This document shows positions 21,483 to 29,076 of a stretch of DNA of 52,429 nt, in pieces. Numbering within the stretch: position 1 is the first letter of the stretch; the number at the start of each line of letters is the position of its first letter. Origin of the DNA: a virus; the IMG/VR virus record IMGVR_UViG_3300037153_000540, positions 1 through 52,429 of that record. One strand, given 5' to 3'. The translations under genes were made by a program, and so were the position numbers. Below the pieces are notes generated by a model. That model ran no database searches. It had not been told where the DNA came from and worked only from the letters and a program-made list of their open reading frames with translations.

Positions 21483-23246
21483 ATGAGCCTCGACGAACAG
21501 GCGGCGCTGATCGTGGCGTTCAACACCGCCGAGAAGCGGGTCCGTGCGCATCTGGTCGCGTACGTGCTGGGCTTGTTCGGTGGCCTCGGCTCGTGGCGGG
21601 ACCGCGACAAGGCACGGTTCGCCGCCCAGGTGACGCCGGTCGTGGCCGGTGCACAGCGTCAGGTCGCTTCGCTGATGGACGCGTACCTGGCGCGGCTGCT
21701 GTCGGACATGCGCGGCCGCCCTGCCCGCCCGGCCGGGGCCATCCCGGACGTGAGCCGGCTGCGTGGCGTCGACCCGGCCATCGTGTATGGCCGGCCGTTC
21801 GACACCGTGTGGGCTGAGCTCGCTGAAGGCCGTGACTTCGAGCAGGCGCTGGCGGCCGGGCGGCTGCGGGCCGAGCAGATCACCAAGACGGATCTGCAGC
21901 TCGCGGAGACGCACACGGCACGCGCGCTGCTCGAGGACGACCGCGACGTGGTCGGGTACCGGCGTGTGCTGACCGGCACGACATCGTGTGGGCTGTGTGT
22001 GGTTGCCTCGACGCAGCGGTACCACCGCGGTGAGCTGCTGCCGATCCACCCAGGCTGCGTACCCGAAGGGACGCCGGTCGCCGCGCGCGATGTCCTAGCC
22101 GTCACGCGCCGGAAGTATGCCGGAGAACTCTCCGTCATCCGTACGACCTCGGGCGATGAGGTAACCGTCACCGCGAACCACCCGGTACTCACCGACCAGG
22201 GATGGATCCCTGGTCACGTCGTTCGCGAAGGCGATTACGTAGTCCGCAGCGCGGGCGGTCATCGGATGGTTGGTCGTGGCCCACAGGAAAGCGATCGCCC
22301 AGTTTTGGCCGAGGATGTATGGCGTTCGGCGAGTGTGGCGGGGCTTGTTCAGGTGCCACTCGCCGCCGAGGATTTCCACGGCGACGGAGCCGATGGCGAA
22401 GTCGAGATTGTACGGACCGACCGCCACCTCGCGCCGGTAGGGGATGTCTCGTTCGGTCAGCCACTCGGCGAATCGCTGCTCGTGGACGGACATGGCCGGG
22501 GGCGCCTTCTCTCGCCCGGCGGCTACGCGGCACCGTTCATCCCAGGTGGCCTTACGGCCTCGCGAAGCATCATGGGCAGCGCGGGCCTGAGCGGCGCGCT
22601 CCTCGGAGGTCATCTGTCCAGCGCGCACGAGGCCCGCTTGGGAGCGGTCGCGACGGGGAACCTTGCGGTCCTGGAGAAGGCGGGAGATGGCGTCTCGCTG
22701 GACTCCGTACTTCTCGGCCAGCGCGAGTTCGGACAGGCCGTCGAGGTAGCCCTGAACGACCTCATCGGCAGGCAGCTCGCGCCACGTCCCACGTCGGCGC
22801 GTTTCGATCCCCCGGCGGCGGAGTTCACGGGCGAGGGTCGTCGCGCCTACGCCGTGCTTGGTCGCCGCTTGCTTGATCGACTGGCAGGACAGGTAGAGCT
22901 GGACCGCGTTGTCGAGGTTCGCCGGGTCGACTACTCGGGGCATGTCTACAACCTCCATACGGCCGAGGGATGGTATTCGGCCAACAGTCACATCATATCT
23001 AACTGTGACTGCGGTATCGCGCCGATCCTCGGCGACACCGACCCAGGCCACGTCATCAACGCCCCGTTGCTGGAGGACGTGCACGACCGCATCCAAGAGC
23101 GGTTCGGTGTCTCGGACCGCAGCGGGCGCAAGCCGATCGACTACCGGGATCTGCTCGTTACGCATCAGCACGGCGAGATCGGGCCAGTGATCGCCGTGAG
23201 GGGGCAAAGCTGGACCGGCCCGGCAGACGTCAGCCGTAACGCTTGA
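21483..23246 (+). CDS. MuF-like minor capsid protein interrupted by an intein
   Basis: A 587-residue precursor. Residues 1-191 and 508-587 form a MuF-type minor head protein: RALLEDDRDVVGYRRVLTGT, CGLCVVASTQRYHRGELLPI and HPG join across the intein to CDCGIAPI, the conserved HPxCxC element. Residues 192-507 are the intein. Splicing would give a 271-residue protein. The C-terminal codons (VIAVRGQSWTGPADVSRNA) overlap an antisense HNH gene by 17 bp, and a similar sequence, probably the older end, lies beyond that gene. Confidence 0.88.
   Translation: MSLDEQAALIVAFNTAEKRVRAHLVAYVLGLFGGLGSWRDRDKARFAAQVTPVVAGAQRQVASLMDAYLARLLSDMRGRPARPAGAIPDVSRLRGVDPAIVYGRPFDTVWAELAEGRDFEQALAAGRLRAEQITKTDLQLAETHTARALLEDDRDVVGYRRVLTGTTSCGLCVVASTQRYHRGELLPIHPGCVPEGTPVAARDVLAVTRRKYAGELSVIRTTSGDEVTVTANHPVLTDQGWIPGHVVREGDYVVRSAGGHRMVGRGPQESDRPVLAEDVWRSASVAGLVQVPLAAEDFHGDGADGEVEIVRTDRHLAPVGDVSFGQPLGESLLVDGHGRGRLLSPGGYAAPFIPGGLTASRSIMGSAGLSGALLGGHLSSAHEARLGAVATGNLAVLEKAGDGVSLDSVLLGQREFGQAVEVALNDLIGRQLAPRPTSARFDPPAAEFTGEGRRAYAVLGRRLLDRLAGQVELDRVVEVRRVDYSGHVYNLHTAEGWYSANSHIISNCDCGIAPILGDTDPGHVINAPLLEDVHDRIQERFGVSDRSGRKPIDYRDLLVTHQHGEIGPVIAVRGQSWTGPADVSRNA
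22056..23003 (+). mobile_element. intein in the MuF gene (316 residues)
   Basis: Starts at Cys192 (CVPEGTPVAARDVL, block A). Block B is GDEVTVTANHPVLTDQGW with T230-x-x-H233. Block F is VYNLHTAEGWYSAN, and the end is IISN507 followed by Cys508 as +1 residue. The penultimate residue is Ser rather than the usual His, a variant tolerated in some inteins. The middle (about residues 258-475) has no recognisable endonuclease on this strand; the antisense strand encodes one. The insertion point is the most conserved motif of the host protein, as is usual for inteins. Confidence 0.88.
22095..22958 (-). CDS. antisense Vsr/DUF559-like homing endonuclease inside the intein
   Basis: A 287-residue frame lying wholly within the intein DNA on the opposite strand, codon-for-codon in register with the intein frame. 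Two helix-turn-helix motifs (QSIKQAATKHGVGATTLARE, residues 26-45; SELALAEKYGVQRDAISRLL, 76-95) precede a nuclease core: E160, VGPYNLDFAIG with D186, VAVEILGGEWH with E195 and H202, then RAADYVIAFA. This is the Vsr-like fold used by one class of homing endonucleases. ATG at 22943 is an alternative start. A -10-like TATGAT lies upstream at 22997-22992. The protein signature is far stronger than expected for a chance antisense frame. Confidence 0.8.
   Translation of the reverse strand: MEVVDMPRVVDPANLDNAVQLYLSCQSIKQAATKHGVGATTLARELRRRGIETRRRGTWRELPADEVVQGYLDGLSELALAEKYGVQRDAISRLLQDRKVPRRDRSQAGLVRAGQMTSEERAAQARAAHDASRGRKATWDERCRVAAGREKAPPAMSVHEQRFAEWLTERDIPYRREVAVGPYNLDFAIGSVAVEILGGEWHLNKPRHTRRTPYILGQNWAIAFLWATTNHPMTARAADYVIAFANDVTRDPSLVGEYRVVRGDGYLIARGRTDDGEFSGILPARDG
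22986..23010. promoter_or_regulatory. inverted repeat across the intein C-terminal splice junction
   Basis: AGTCACA (22986-22992) and TGTGACT (23004-23010) flank an 11-bp AT-rich centre. The right arm is the first codons of the C-extein and the junction lies at 23003/23004. TATGAT on the minus strand falls inside, so the site may act as promoter/operator for the antisense endonuclease or be part of its target. Confidence 0.45.
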
Positions 23247-23874
23247 GGATCTCCTTCGCCCAGGCAACGAGATCGGGTACTCGCTGGCCACTCGGCTGAG
23301 ACGTGATCCATAGTTCGAGGTTTTCGGGTCGGTTGTCGTCCCGGACCCCATTGATGTGGTGGACGTTCTCGCCTGGCAGCAATGGTCGGCCGAGAATCTG
23401 CTCCATGACGAGTCGATGCTCGAAGACGTAGCCGCCTCGGTATGCAGCGATGTGGTCTGAGACGCGGAGCAGGATGTAGCCCTTGCGATCCATGATCCGC
23501 CCGTCGCGCAAAGGTGCCTCGAATGGGACGCCGCGACGTTGCCGATCGTAGTGAAAAGCGCAGAACCCCTTCGCGTAGAACTTGCGTTCGCAGTCGGCGA
23601 CCGAGCACAGACCGGTGGTCGAGTAGAGGCGAGCGGGCGGTGGCTCAAGGGGACGCCCCATCCGAACGCGTTCCTTATGCATCTTGCACATCCCGCGTTC
23701 GTAAGTGGCCGAGTCGCGCTGACACCCGTCCACCACGCACCCCGGCTTCGGCATCTTGCGCGGCAGTAGCGCAACGTTGACGGGTTTACCGGCGCGCTGC
23801 CGCTGGTAGTGGCCGGGACAAAGCCCGCGAGCGCGGGCTGGGCGGTCGCAAGGCTCTGCGATACACGTACTCAT
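23230..23874 (-). CDS. HNH homing endonuclease with zinc fingers, antisense to MuF end
   Basis: A 214-residue protein. Three small Cys/His fingers (CIAEPCDRPARARGLCPGHY; CVVDGCQRDSATYERGMCKM; CSVADCERKFYAKGFCAFHY) precede the HNH core (VFEHRLVMEQILGRPLLPGE, NVHHINGVRDDNRPENLELW). The gene converges on MuF and its stop overlaps the MuF stop region by 17 bp. A TAAACT box lies 7 nt before the ATG, suggesting leaderless expression from its own promoter. Confidence 0.88.
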   Translation of the reverse strand: MSTCIAEPCDRPARARGLCPGHYQRQRAGKPVNVALLPRKMPKPGCVVDGCQRDSATYERGMCKMHKERVRMGRPLEPPPARLYSTTGLCSVADCERKFYAKGFCAFHYDRQRRGVPFEAPLRDGRIMDRKGYILLRVSDHIAAYRGGYVFEHRLVMEQILGRPLLPGENVHHINGVRDDNRPENLELWITSQPSGQRVPDLVAWAKEILKRYG

Positions 23875-23884
23875 GCGCAGAGTT

Positions 23885-23950
23885 TACGTCGTTCTCGCCG
23901 TGCGCGGCCATGAGTTCCGCGCACAACCTGACCTACCCGCCTCGGCGGGG
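23885..23950 (+). pseudogene. probable relic of the original MuF 3' end
   Basis: Reads VYVVLAVRGHEFRAQPDLPA, which aligns with the current MuF end PVIAVRGQSWTGPADVS (six identities in 16, with I/L, W/F and V/L exchanges). It lies just outside the 5' end of the antisense HNH gene. I interpret it as the older 3' end, displaced when the HNH cassette inserted. Confidence 0.5.
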
Positions 23951-23952
23951 AA

Positions 23953-24000
23953 GCGCTACGGCCGCGCTGAAGGCCGGTGCAACACCGACGGGTTCACGGA
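23953..24000 (+). promoter_or_regulatory. repeated leader element, copy 2 (before scaffold)
   Basis: Second copy of the element at 17829-17873, ending 6 nt before the scaffold start. Its central hairpin is CGGTG-CAA-CACCG. See copy 1. Confidence 0.5.
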
Positions 24001-24006
24001 GAAAAC

Positions 24007-24723
24007 ATGTCTGCTCTCAACCTGCCCATTCATCCCTTCACGGGCCTGCGCGCGATCGGCGTGCTTCCGTCCGGCCGGATCGTATGGCCGGTGCTCGGCG
24101 GCAACGGTCAGGGCGATGGCGGTGGTTCTGGCGGCTCGGGCTCCGGCTCGGGCGGCGGGGCTGGCACGGGTCAGGGCGGCGCCGGCGACGGCGGTGGCCA
24201 GGGCGGGAGCGGCGGCAACAACGACGACGGTAAGTCGGACAGGACGTTCACGCAGGCCGACCTCGACCGGATCGTGGCCGAGCGGCTGACGCGCGAGCGG
24301 GGCAAGTACGGCGATTACGAGGCGCTCAAGACCAAGGCCGAGAAGCTCGACCAGCTCGAAGCCGAACGCGCGAGCGACGCGGAGAAGGCCGCCAAGAAGG
24401 CCGGCGACGACGCCGCGGCGGCGGTCCGCAGCGAGCTCGAACCGCAGATGCTGCGCCTGGAGGTCGCGCTGGCCAAGGGCCTGCCGGCCGAGCTCGGCGC
24501 GCGGGTGCTGTCGGCGGCCAAGCGGCTCGTCGGCGCGACGCGTGAGGAGCTGGAGGCGGACGCGGCCGAGTTCTTCAAGGCCGCGCCGATCAGTGTCGGC
24601 CAGCAGCATGGCGGCAACGGCAACGGCTTCGACCAGGGCTCCCGCGGAGGCGGCGGCACGGGCAAGCCGACGGTGGCCAGCGGCGCGGATCTGTACGCGC
24701 AGCGCCACAGCAAGAAGACCTGA
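24007..24723 (+). CDS. head scaffolding protein
   Basis: A 238-residue protein. After a short start there is a Gly/Ser-rich region (residues about 35-75), then a charged coiled coil (AERLTRERGKYGDYEALKTK and following) and a C-terminal helical segment. The composition and the place between portal/MuF and the capsid genes fit a scaffold. The start at 24007 is next to the leader element; an upstream ATG at 23977 would lie inside it. Confidence 0.75.
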   Translation: MSALNLPIHPFTGLRAIGVLPSGRIVWPVLGGNGQGDGGGSGGSGSGSGGGAGTGQGGAGDGGGQGGSGGNNDDGKSDRTFTQADLDRIVAERLTRERGKYGDYEALKTKAEKLDQLEAERASDAEKAAKKAGDDAAAAVRSELEPQMLRLEVALAKGLPAELGARVLSAAKRLVGATREELEADAAEFFKAAPISVGQQHGGNGNGFDQGSRGGGGTGKPTVASGADLYAQRHSKKT

Positions 24724-24740
24724 ACCCCAGAGAGGGAACG

Positions 24741-25457
24741 ATGGATCTCAGCATCAGGACTGAGACGTTCGGCCAGGAAGACCAGTCCTGGCTGGGATCT
24801 CAGCACGGCACTGACATGGCGCGGAGCATCACGCTCGACACCAGCGCCTTCACCGCGAACACGCACTACCCGAACGGCTACCTGCTGTCCGGCCTCCCGC
24901 TCGGCAAGATCACCTCTTCCGGCAAGTACGGGCCGTACGCGGGCAACGCCGCCGAGGTGCAGACCGTCACGATCACCGGCGGACCGACGGGCGGCACGTT
25001 CACCCTCACCTTCGACGGCGAGACCACGGGCGCCATCGCCTACAACGCCGCGGCCAGCGCGGTGCAGACCGCGCTGGAAGGGCTGTCGAACGTCAACACG
25101 GGAGACGTGACGTGCGCGGGTGGCGCGCTGCCCGGGGCGGGCGTGACGGTCACGTTCGCGGGCCGGTTCCTCGGCAAGAACGTCCCGCAGATGACAGCCG
25201 CGTCCGGGTCGCTGACCGGCGGCACCACGCCGACCGCGTCGGTTGCCACGACCACCGGCGGCGGTAGCGGCTCGTCCGACGGCACCGAGACCCTCGCCGG
25301 GTTCCTGCTCGGCGCGGTCCGCGTCAACACGCTCGACAACACCGTCGACCCGCAGGGAGCCCTGCTGATCCACGGCGTGGTCGTGGCGTCCAAGCTGCCC
25401 ATCGCTGTCGACGCGGCCGGGCAGGCCAACGTCGCCGGCCGGATCTACTTCGCCTGA
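24741..25457 (+). CDS. head decoration protein with an inserted beta domain
   Basis: A 238-residue protein. The D-like decoration fold is split: residues about 26-66 (RSITLDTSAFTANTHYPNGY ... GKYGPYAG) and 180-238 (DGTETLAGFLLGAVRV ... NVAGRIYFA). Between them (about 70-175) is a beta-sandwich insert (VQTVTITGGPTGGTFTLTFD, ATTGAIAYNAAASAVQTAL-like) that would project from the capsid surface. Decoration trimers stabilise the shell. Confidence 0.75.
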   Translation: MDLSIRTETFGQEDQSWLGSQHGTDMARSITLDTSAFTANTHYPNGYLLSGLPLGKITSSGKYGPYAGNAAEVQTVTITGGPTGGTFTLTFDGETTGAIAYNAAASAVQTALEGLSNVNTGDVTCAGGALPGAGVTVTFAGRFLGKNVPQMTAASGSLTGGTTPTASVATTTGGGSGSSDGTETLAGFLLGAVRVNTLDNTVDPQGALLIHGVVVASKLPIAVDAAGQANVAGRIYFA

Positions 25458-25472
25458 AGGGAGTGATCGATC

Positions 25473-26507
25473 ATGCTGCTGAACGCTGACTACATCCTCC
25501 CGCAGGAGCTCACGGGCTACGTGCGGGCCGCGCTGGCGGACCTGACGGTCAATCAGTTCGCGCTGGCTGCGTGGCTGCCGAACCGGAACATCGATGACCT
25601 GGAGTACCGGTTCACGCGCGGCGGTGACGGCCTGACCGAGGCCGCGACGTTCCGCGCGTACGACACCGAGAGCCCGATCGGCTCGCGGCCGGGCCTGACC
25701 CGGGTGACGGGTGAGCTGCCGCCGATCTCGCGGAAGATCCGGCTCGGCGAGTACGACCGTCTCCGGCAGCGTCGCGCCGACGCGGCGATCCGGAACGCGA
25801 TCCTGGACGACGCCACCCGCATGTCGCGGGCGGTCGCCGCGCGTCTGGAGCTGGCGCGCGGTGAGGCCCTCTACTCGGGCAAGCTCGTGCTGAACGAGAA
25901 CGGTGTGATCGCGACGGTCGACTTCGGCCGCACCAGCGGACACACCGTGACCGCAGGAACCGTTTGGTCGAACCCGGCCGCGGACATCCTCGGTGACCTG
26001 CTCACCTGGCGGGATACCTACAACACCACGAACGGCCAGGACCCCGGTGTCATTTTGACCTCACGCACCGTCATGGGCTACATGGTCCGTAACACCGCGA
26101 TGACCCAGCTGGTGGCGACGCTCGCCGGCACGCCGAGCATCGTGAGCGAGACTGCCCTGCAGTCCGTCCTGGACGCGCATGGCCTGCCGCCGATCCAGCG
26201 GTACGACGCGCAGGTGAAGGTGTCCGGCTCGGCGACCCGTGTCATCCCCGCCGACCGGTTGCTGCTGCTGCCGCCTCCGGGAGACGCGAACGACCCGGCG
26301 TCGACTCAGCTCGGTGCGACGCTCCTCGGTACCACCGCCGAGAGCATGGAGCCGGGGTACGGCATCGCCGACGAGGCGGAGCAGCCCGGCATCGTCGCGG
26401 GCGCGTACACCACGCAGGATCCGGTCGCGGTGTGGACCAAGGCCGCGGCGATCGGCCTGCCGGTCCTGGCCAACCCGGACCTGACGTTCTGCGCGGACGT
26501 CGCCTGA
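25473..26507 (+). CDS. major capsid protein (lambda gpE/HK97 fold)
   Basis: A 344-residue protein. The N-terminal arm (YILPQELTGYVRAALADLTV), the RKIRLGEYDRLRQRRADAAI spine helix region and the C-terminal VWTKAAAIGLPVLANPDLTF are those of gpE-type major capsid proteins. GGAG precedes the start. It follows decoration and scaffold genes, as in lambda. Confidence 0.9.
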   Translation: MLLNADYILPQELTGYVRAALADLTVNQFALAAWLPNRNIDDLEYRFTRGGDGLTEAATFRAYDTESPIGSRPGLTRVTGELPPISRKIRLGEYDRLRQRRADAAIRNAILDDATRMSRAVAARLELARGEALYSGKLVLNENGVIATVDFGRTSGHTVTAGTVWSNPAADILGDLLTWRDTYNTTNGQDPGVILTSRTVMGYMVRNTAMTQLVATLAGTPSIVSETALQSVLDAHGLPPIQRYDAQVKVSGSATRVIPADRLLLLPPPGDANDPASTQLGATLLGTTAESMEPGYGIADEAEQPGIVAGAYTTQDPVAVWTKAAAIGLPVLANPDLTFCADVA

Positions 26508-26839
26508 TGGCCGGCGGCATTCTGCGCACCCACGTGCACGTCATCGACGATCAGGGGCGGCCGCACGTGTTCGCCCCTGGTGTCGAGGTGCCCGACTGGG
26601 CCGCCGAGAAGATCACGAACCCGAAGGCGTGGGCCGAGGCTCCCAAGACCGGGGCAGAACCGGGCGGTAACGGCGGCGGCCGGAGCGGCGGCGAGCCGCC
26701 GCGATCGGGCCGTGGCTCCAGCAGAGAAGCCTGGGCGGCGTATTCCGCTCAGCGCGGCGTCGAGGCACCGGACAGCGCGACCCGCGAGGAAATCATCGCC
26801 GAGCTCGAGGAGCGCGGCATCATCGAGCCGGCGGAGTGA
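26507..26839 (+). CDS. head-associated small protein
   Basis: A 110-residue protein overlapping the capsid stop (TGATG). The N-terminus reads HVHVIDDQGRPHVFAPGVEV; a Gly-rich linker leads to a C-terminal helical segment (SATREEIIAELEERGII) like a HeH/SAP motif. Such proteins lie beside connectors in actinophages; the role is unknown. Confidence 0.55.
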   Translation: MAGGILRTHVHVIDDQGRPHVFAPGVEVPDWAAEKITNPKAWAEAPKTGAEPGGNGGGRSGGEPPRSGRGSSREAWAAYSAQRGVEAPDSATREEIIAELEERGIIEPAE

Positions 26840-26846
26840 GGCACGG

Positions 26847-27281
26847 GTGAGCGCGTTCGCGACCGTCGGGGACTACATCACCTGGACCGGGCAGACCTCG
26901 ATGAGCGAGGCGCAGCAGGCCCGGGTGACGATGAAGCTCGACGGTGTGTCCGCGCTCATCCGCTCCAAGCTTCCGGCCGGGTACGAGCCAGACGCCGACG
27001 TTGCGAAGATGCTCGTGCTCGCGATCGTTGAGCGGGCCATGACCAACACTGGCGGCCTGCGAAGCAAACAGGTCGGTGGCGTGGCCTACACCTTCGGCGA
27101 GGACGGTGGCCTGTACGTCACCGACGACGAGTGGGATTCCCTGCTCGCCGGGTGGACTGAGGGCGCGTCCGGGGCGTACACGGTCGGGCTGCGCGATGAC
27201 GCGTTCCCGCCCTGCCCCGGCGAGCCGATCCACCTGCCGTACCGCTACCAGGACCGGCGCGAACGGTACGGGTGGTGGTGA
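26847..27281 (+). CDS. head-tail connector (Gp15/adaptor-like)
   Basis: A 144-residue protein from GTG. The helical start (VGDYITWTGQTSMSEAQQAR) and LVLAIVERAMTNTGGLRSKQ are typical of adaptor proteins that bind beneath the portal. Its place after the capsid genes supports this. Confidence 0.65.
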   Translation: MSAFATVGDYITWTGQTSMSEAQQARVTMKLDGVSALIRSKLPAGYEPDADVAKMLVLAIVERAMTNTGGLRSKQVGGVAYTFGEDGGLYVTDDEWDSLLAGWTEGASGAYTVGLRDDAFPPCPGEPIHLPYRYQDRRERYGWW

Positions 27282-27283
27282 CC

Positions 27284-27604
27284 ATGCTCGGCGGCCATAC
27301 GATCACGGTCGTGCGTGCTGCAGCGCCGGGCCCGGATGGTGACCCGGTCCCAGGCACCGGCAGCAGTACGGACGTGGAGGGCTGCTCCGTACAGCCGCGG
27401 ACGTCGACGGAGGCCACGGACGGCCGCGACACCGTCATCACGGGCCTGATCGTCTACGTCCCGGCCGGCGCGGACATCCGCGCGACGGACCGGATCGTCT
27501 GGCGTGACACCACGTACGCCGTGGACGGCGACCCGGGTGTCTGGGACGACCTGGACGGCGCCGCGGATCACACCGAGGTGCTGCTGCGCCGCGTCACCGG
27601 ATAG
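27284..27604 (+). CDS. head-tail stopper-like protein
   Basis: A 106-residue, beta-rich protein (GGHTITVVRAAAPGPDGDPV; VITGLIVYVPAGADIRATDR). The small beta-barrel and position match head-completion stopper proteins. Confidence 0.6.
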   Translation: MLGGHTITVVRAAAPGPDGDPVPGTGSSTDVEGCSVQPRTSTEATDGRDTVITGLIVYVPAGADIRATDRIVWRDTTYAVDGDPGVWDDLDGAADHTEVLLRRVTG

Positions 27605-27612
27605 GGGGCGAC

Positions 27613-27948
27613 ATGGCCACGCCGAAGATCCGTTATGAGAAGGACATCGCCGGGATCAACGAGGTGATGAACGGCCCCGAGATGGTCGCATTGCTTCGCG
27701 CGGCGGCAGAGGCCGGCGGGCGGCACGCGGCGGGGATCTCGCCGCGGCGGATATCAGCCGACCAGCACTACGCCGATTCGTTCCGTGTGGAGACCTCCAC
27801 CCACGCGGGTCCGGCACATGACCGCGCTGAGGCCAGGCTCGTCAACGATTCCGACCATGCCACCGCCGTGGAATGGACCGACGACGGTGGCCACCGTGTG
27901 CTCGGCCGTACGGTCGACTTCATCGAGGCTCACGGTGCCGATGCCTGA
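27613..27948 (+). CDS. tail completion / neck protein
   Basis: A 111-residue protein in the position of HK97 gp10-like proteins. The central VRNDSDHATAVEW-like segment and GHRVLGRTVDFIEAHG match that group in style. It overlaps the next gene by 8 bp. Confidence 0.55.
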   Translation: MATPKIRYEKDIAGINEVMNGPEMVALLRAAAEAGGRHAAGISPRRISADQHYADSFRVETSTHAGPAHDRAEARLVNDSDHATAVEWTDDGGHRVLGRTVDFIEAHGADA

Positions 27949-28348
27949 GCTCGCTCCGTTCATCGACGTTGAGCACGCGCTGATGGATCTGTTCGCTGAC
28001 CTCGTCGACGACCCGGCCGACGTCGTCACCGTGCTCCCGAACGACCTGCAAGCCCGGCTGGCCGTCGACCGTCAGGTGATCCGTGTACGGGTCATCGGTG
28101 GCAGCGACGACCGGATCAGCGACCATCCCCGCGTCGATGTCGAGGTTTTCGGCGCCACCCGCGCGGTGGCCAAGCCGCTGGCCGAGACGATCCGGCAGCG
28201 GCTGATCTCCGGCGGCCACCGCACCGCTCACGGGGTCATCGACCACGCCACGACCGAGGTCGGTCCGCAGGAGACCCCGTACGACGACCCTGACGTGCGC
28301 CGCTGGTCGGCGACATACCGGCTGTCGACGCGCCGCCGGCGCATCTGA
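27941..28348 (+). CDS. tail terminator protein
   Basis: A 135-residue protein: FIDVEHALMDLFADLVDDPA, RQVIRVRVIGGSDDRISDHP and DVEVFGATRAVAKPLAETIR give the alternating strand/helix layout of tail terminators (gpU-like), which cap the tail tube. Followed by a terminator. Confidence 0.65.
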   Translation: MPELAPFIDVEHALMDLFADLVDDPADVVTVLPNDLQARLAVDRQVIRVRVIGGSDDRISDHPRVDVEVFGATRAVAKPLAETIRQRLISGGHRTAHGVIDHATTEVGPQETPYDDPDVRRWSATYRLSTRRRRI

Positions 28349-28366
28349 GCACCCGCCCGCCCTTTC

Positions 28367-28382
28367 GCCCCGTCCGCGGGGC
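28367..28382 (+). terminator. intrinsic terminator
   Basis: GCCCCG-TCCG-CGGGGC followed by TTTCT, between the neck genes and the major tail gene. Confidence 0.7.
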
Positions 28383-28419
28383 TTTCTCGCAAGTCCCGAG
28401 CCCCGGAAGGGGGACGATC

Positions 28420-29073
28420 ATGACCGGAGTCGCATTCGACTCTCTGGCGCAGAAGGACAGCACGCTGATCCGGCGGGCGATCGACGGCAGCGTGTTCATG
28501 GCGCCGTTCAGCGCCGACGCGATCACGTCGCTGACCGACACCGACAAGCTGCTCAAGGCACTGCCGTCCGGCTACGAGGACGTCGGTCTGCTCGACGACG
28601 CCGGCGTCACGATGCCGCGGTCGGTGGACACGGCCAACGTCACCAGCTACGGCCGTGTCGAGCCGTCCAGGACCGACGTCACGAAGGACACCAAAACGAT
28701 CAAGCTCGTCGCGCAGGAGACCAAGGCGCTGACGATCGGCCTGTACACCGGCGCGGACATGTCCGGCATCACCGCGGACGCCACGTCGGGCGAGGTGCAG
28801 ATCGCCATCCCGGCGCGCCCGACGATCCGCTTTTATCGGTGCCTGGTGCTCGCCGTGGACCTGTCCGACGACGGGGAGATCTACGACGGCCGGTTCTACC
28901 CGCGTGTGAGCGTCACCGACTACGACGACGAGAAGCACCAGAGTTCCGGCGATGACCCGACGACCCGCGGCGTCACGCTCACGGCGTACGTCGATGACGT
29001 GCTGGGCTACTCCATGAAGGAGCTGCACGGCGGTCAGGGCTGGGCGGTCCTCAACAGCGCCATGGGGTTCTGA
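28420..29073 (+). CDS. major tail protein
   Basis: A 217-residue protein with GGAAGG upstream. The fold cues are GSVFMAPFSADAITSLTDTD, NVTSYGRVEPSRTDVTKDTK and FYRCLVLAVDLSDDGEIYDG, as in actinophage tail-tube subunits. Its own leader after a terminator fits high expression. Confidence 0.8.
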   Translation: MTGVAFDSLAQKDSTLIRRAIDGSVFMAPFSADAITSLTDTDKLLKALPSGYEDVGLLDDAGVTMPRSVDTANVTSYGRVEPSRTDVTKDTKTIKLVAQETKALTIGLYTGADMSGITADATSGEVQIAIPARPTIRFYRCLVLAVDLSDDGEIYDGRFYPRVSVTDYDDEKHQSSGDDPTTRGVTLTAYVDDVLGYSMKELHGGQGWAVLNSAMGF

Positions 29074-29076
29074 GCC

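Noticed and set aside
17238-22049. A 1603-codon open frame on the minus strand across TerS, TerL and portal
   Set aside because: It has no recognisable domain, is rich in Arg/Pro/His as expected for antisense of GC-rich genes, and its plus-strand genes are certain.
22959-23774. Upstream extension of the antisense intein endonuclease frame
   Set aside because: The extension has no domain and runs through the MuF C-extein and the HNH gene in another frame; nuclease homology begins only at the Met at 22958 or 22943.
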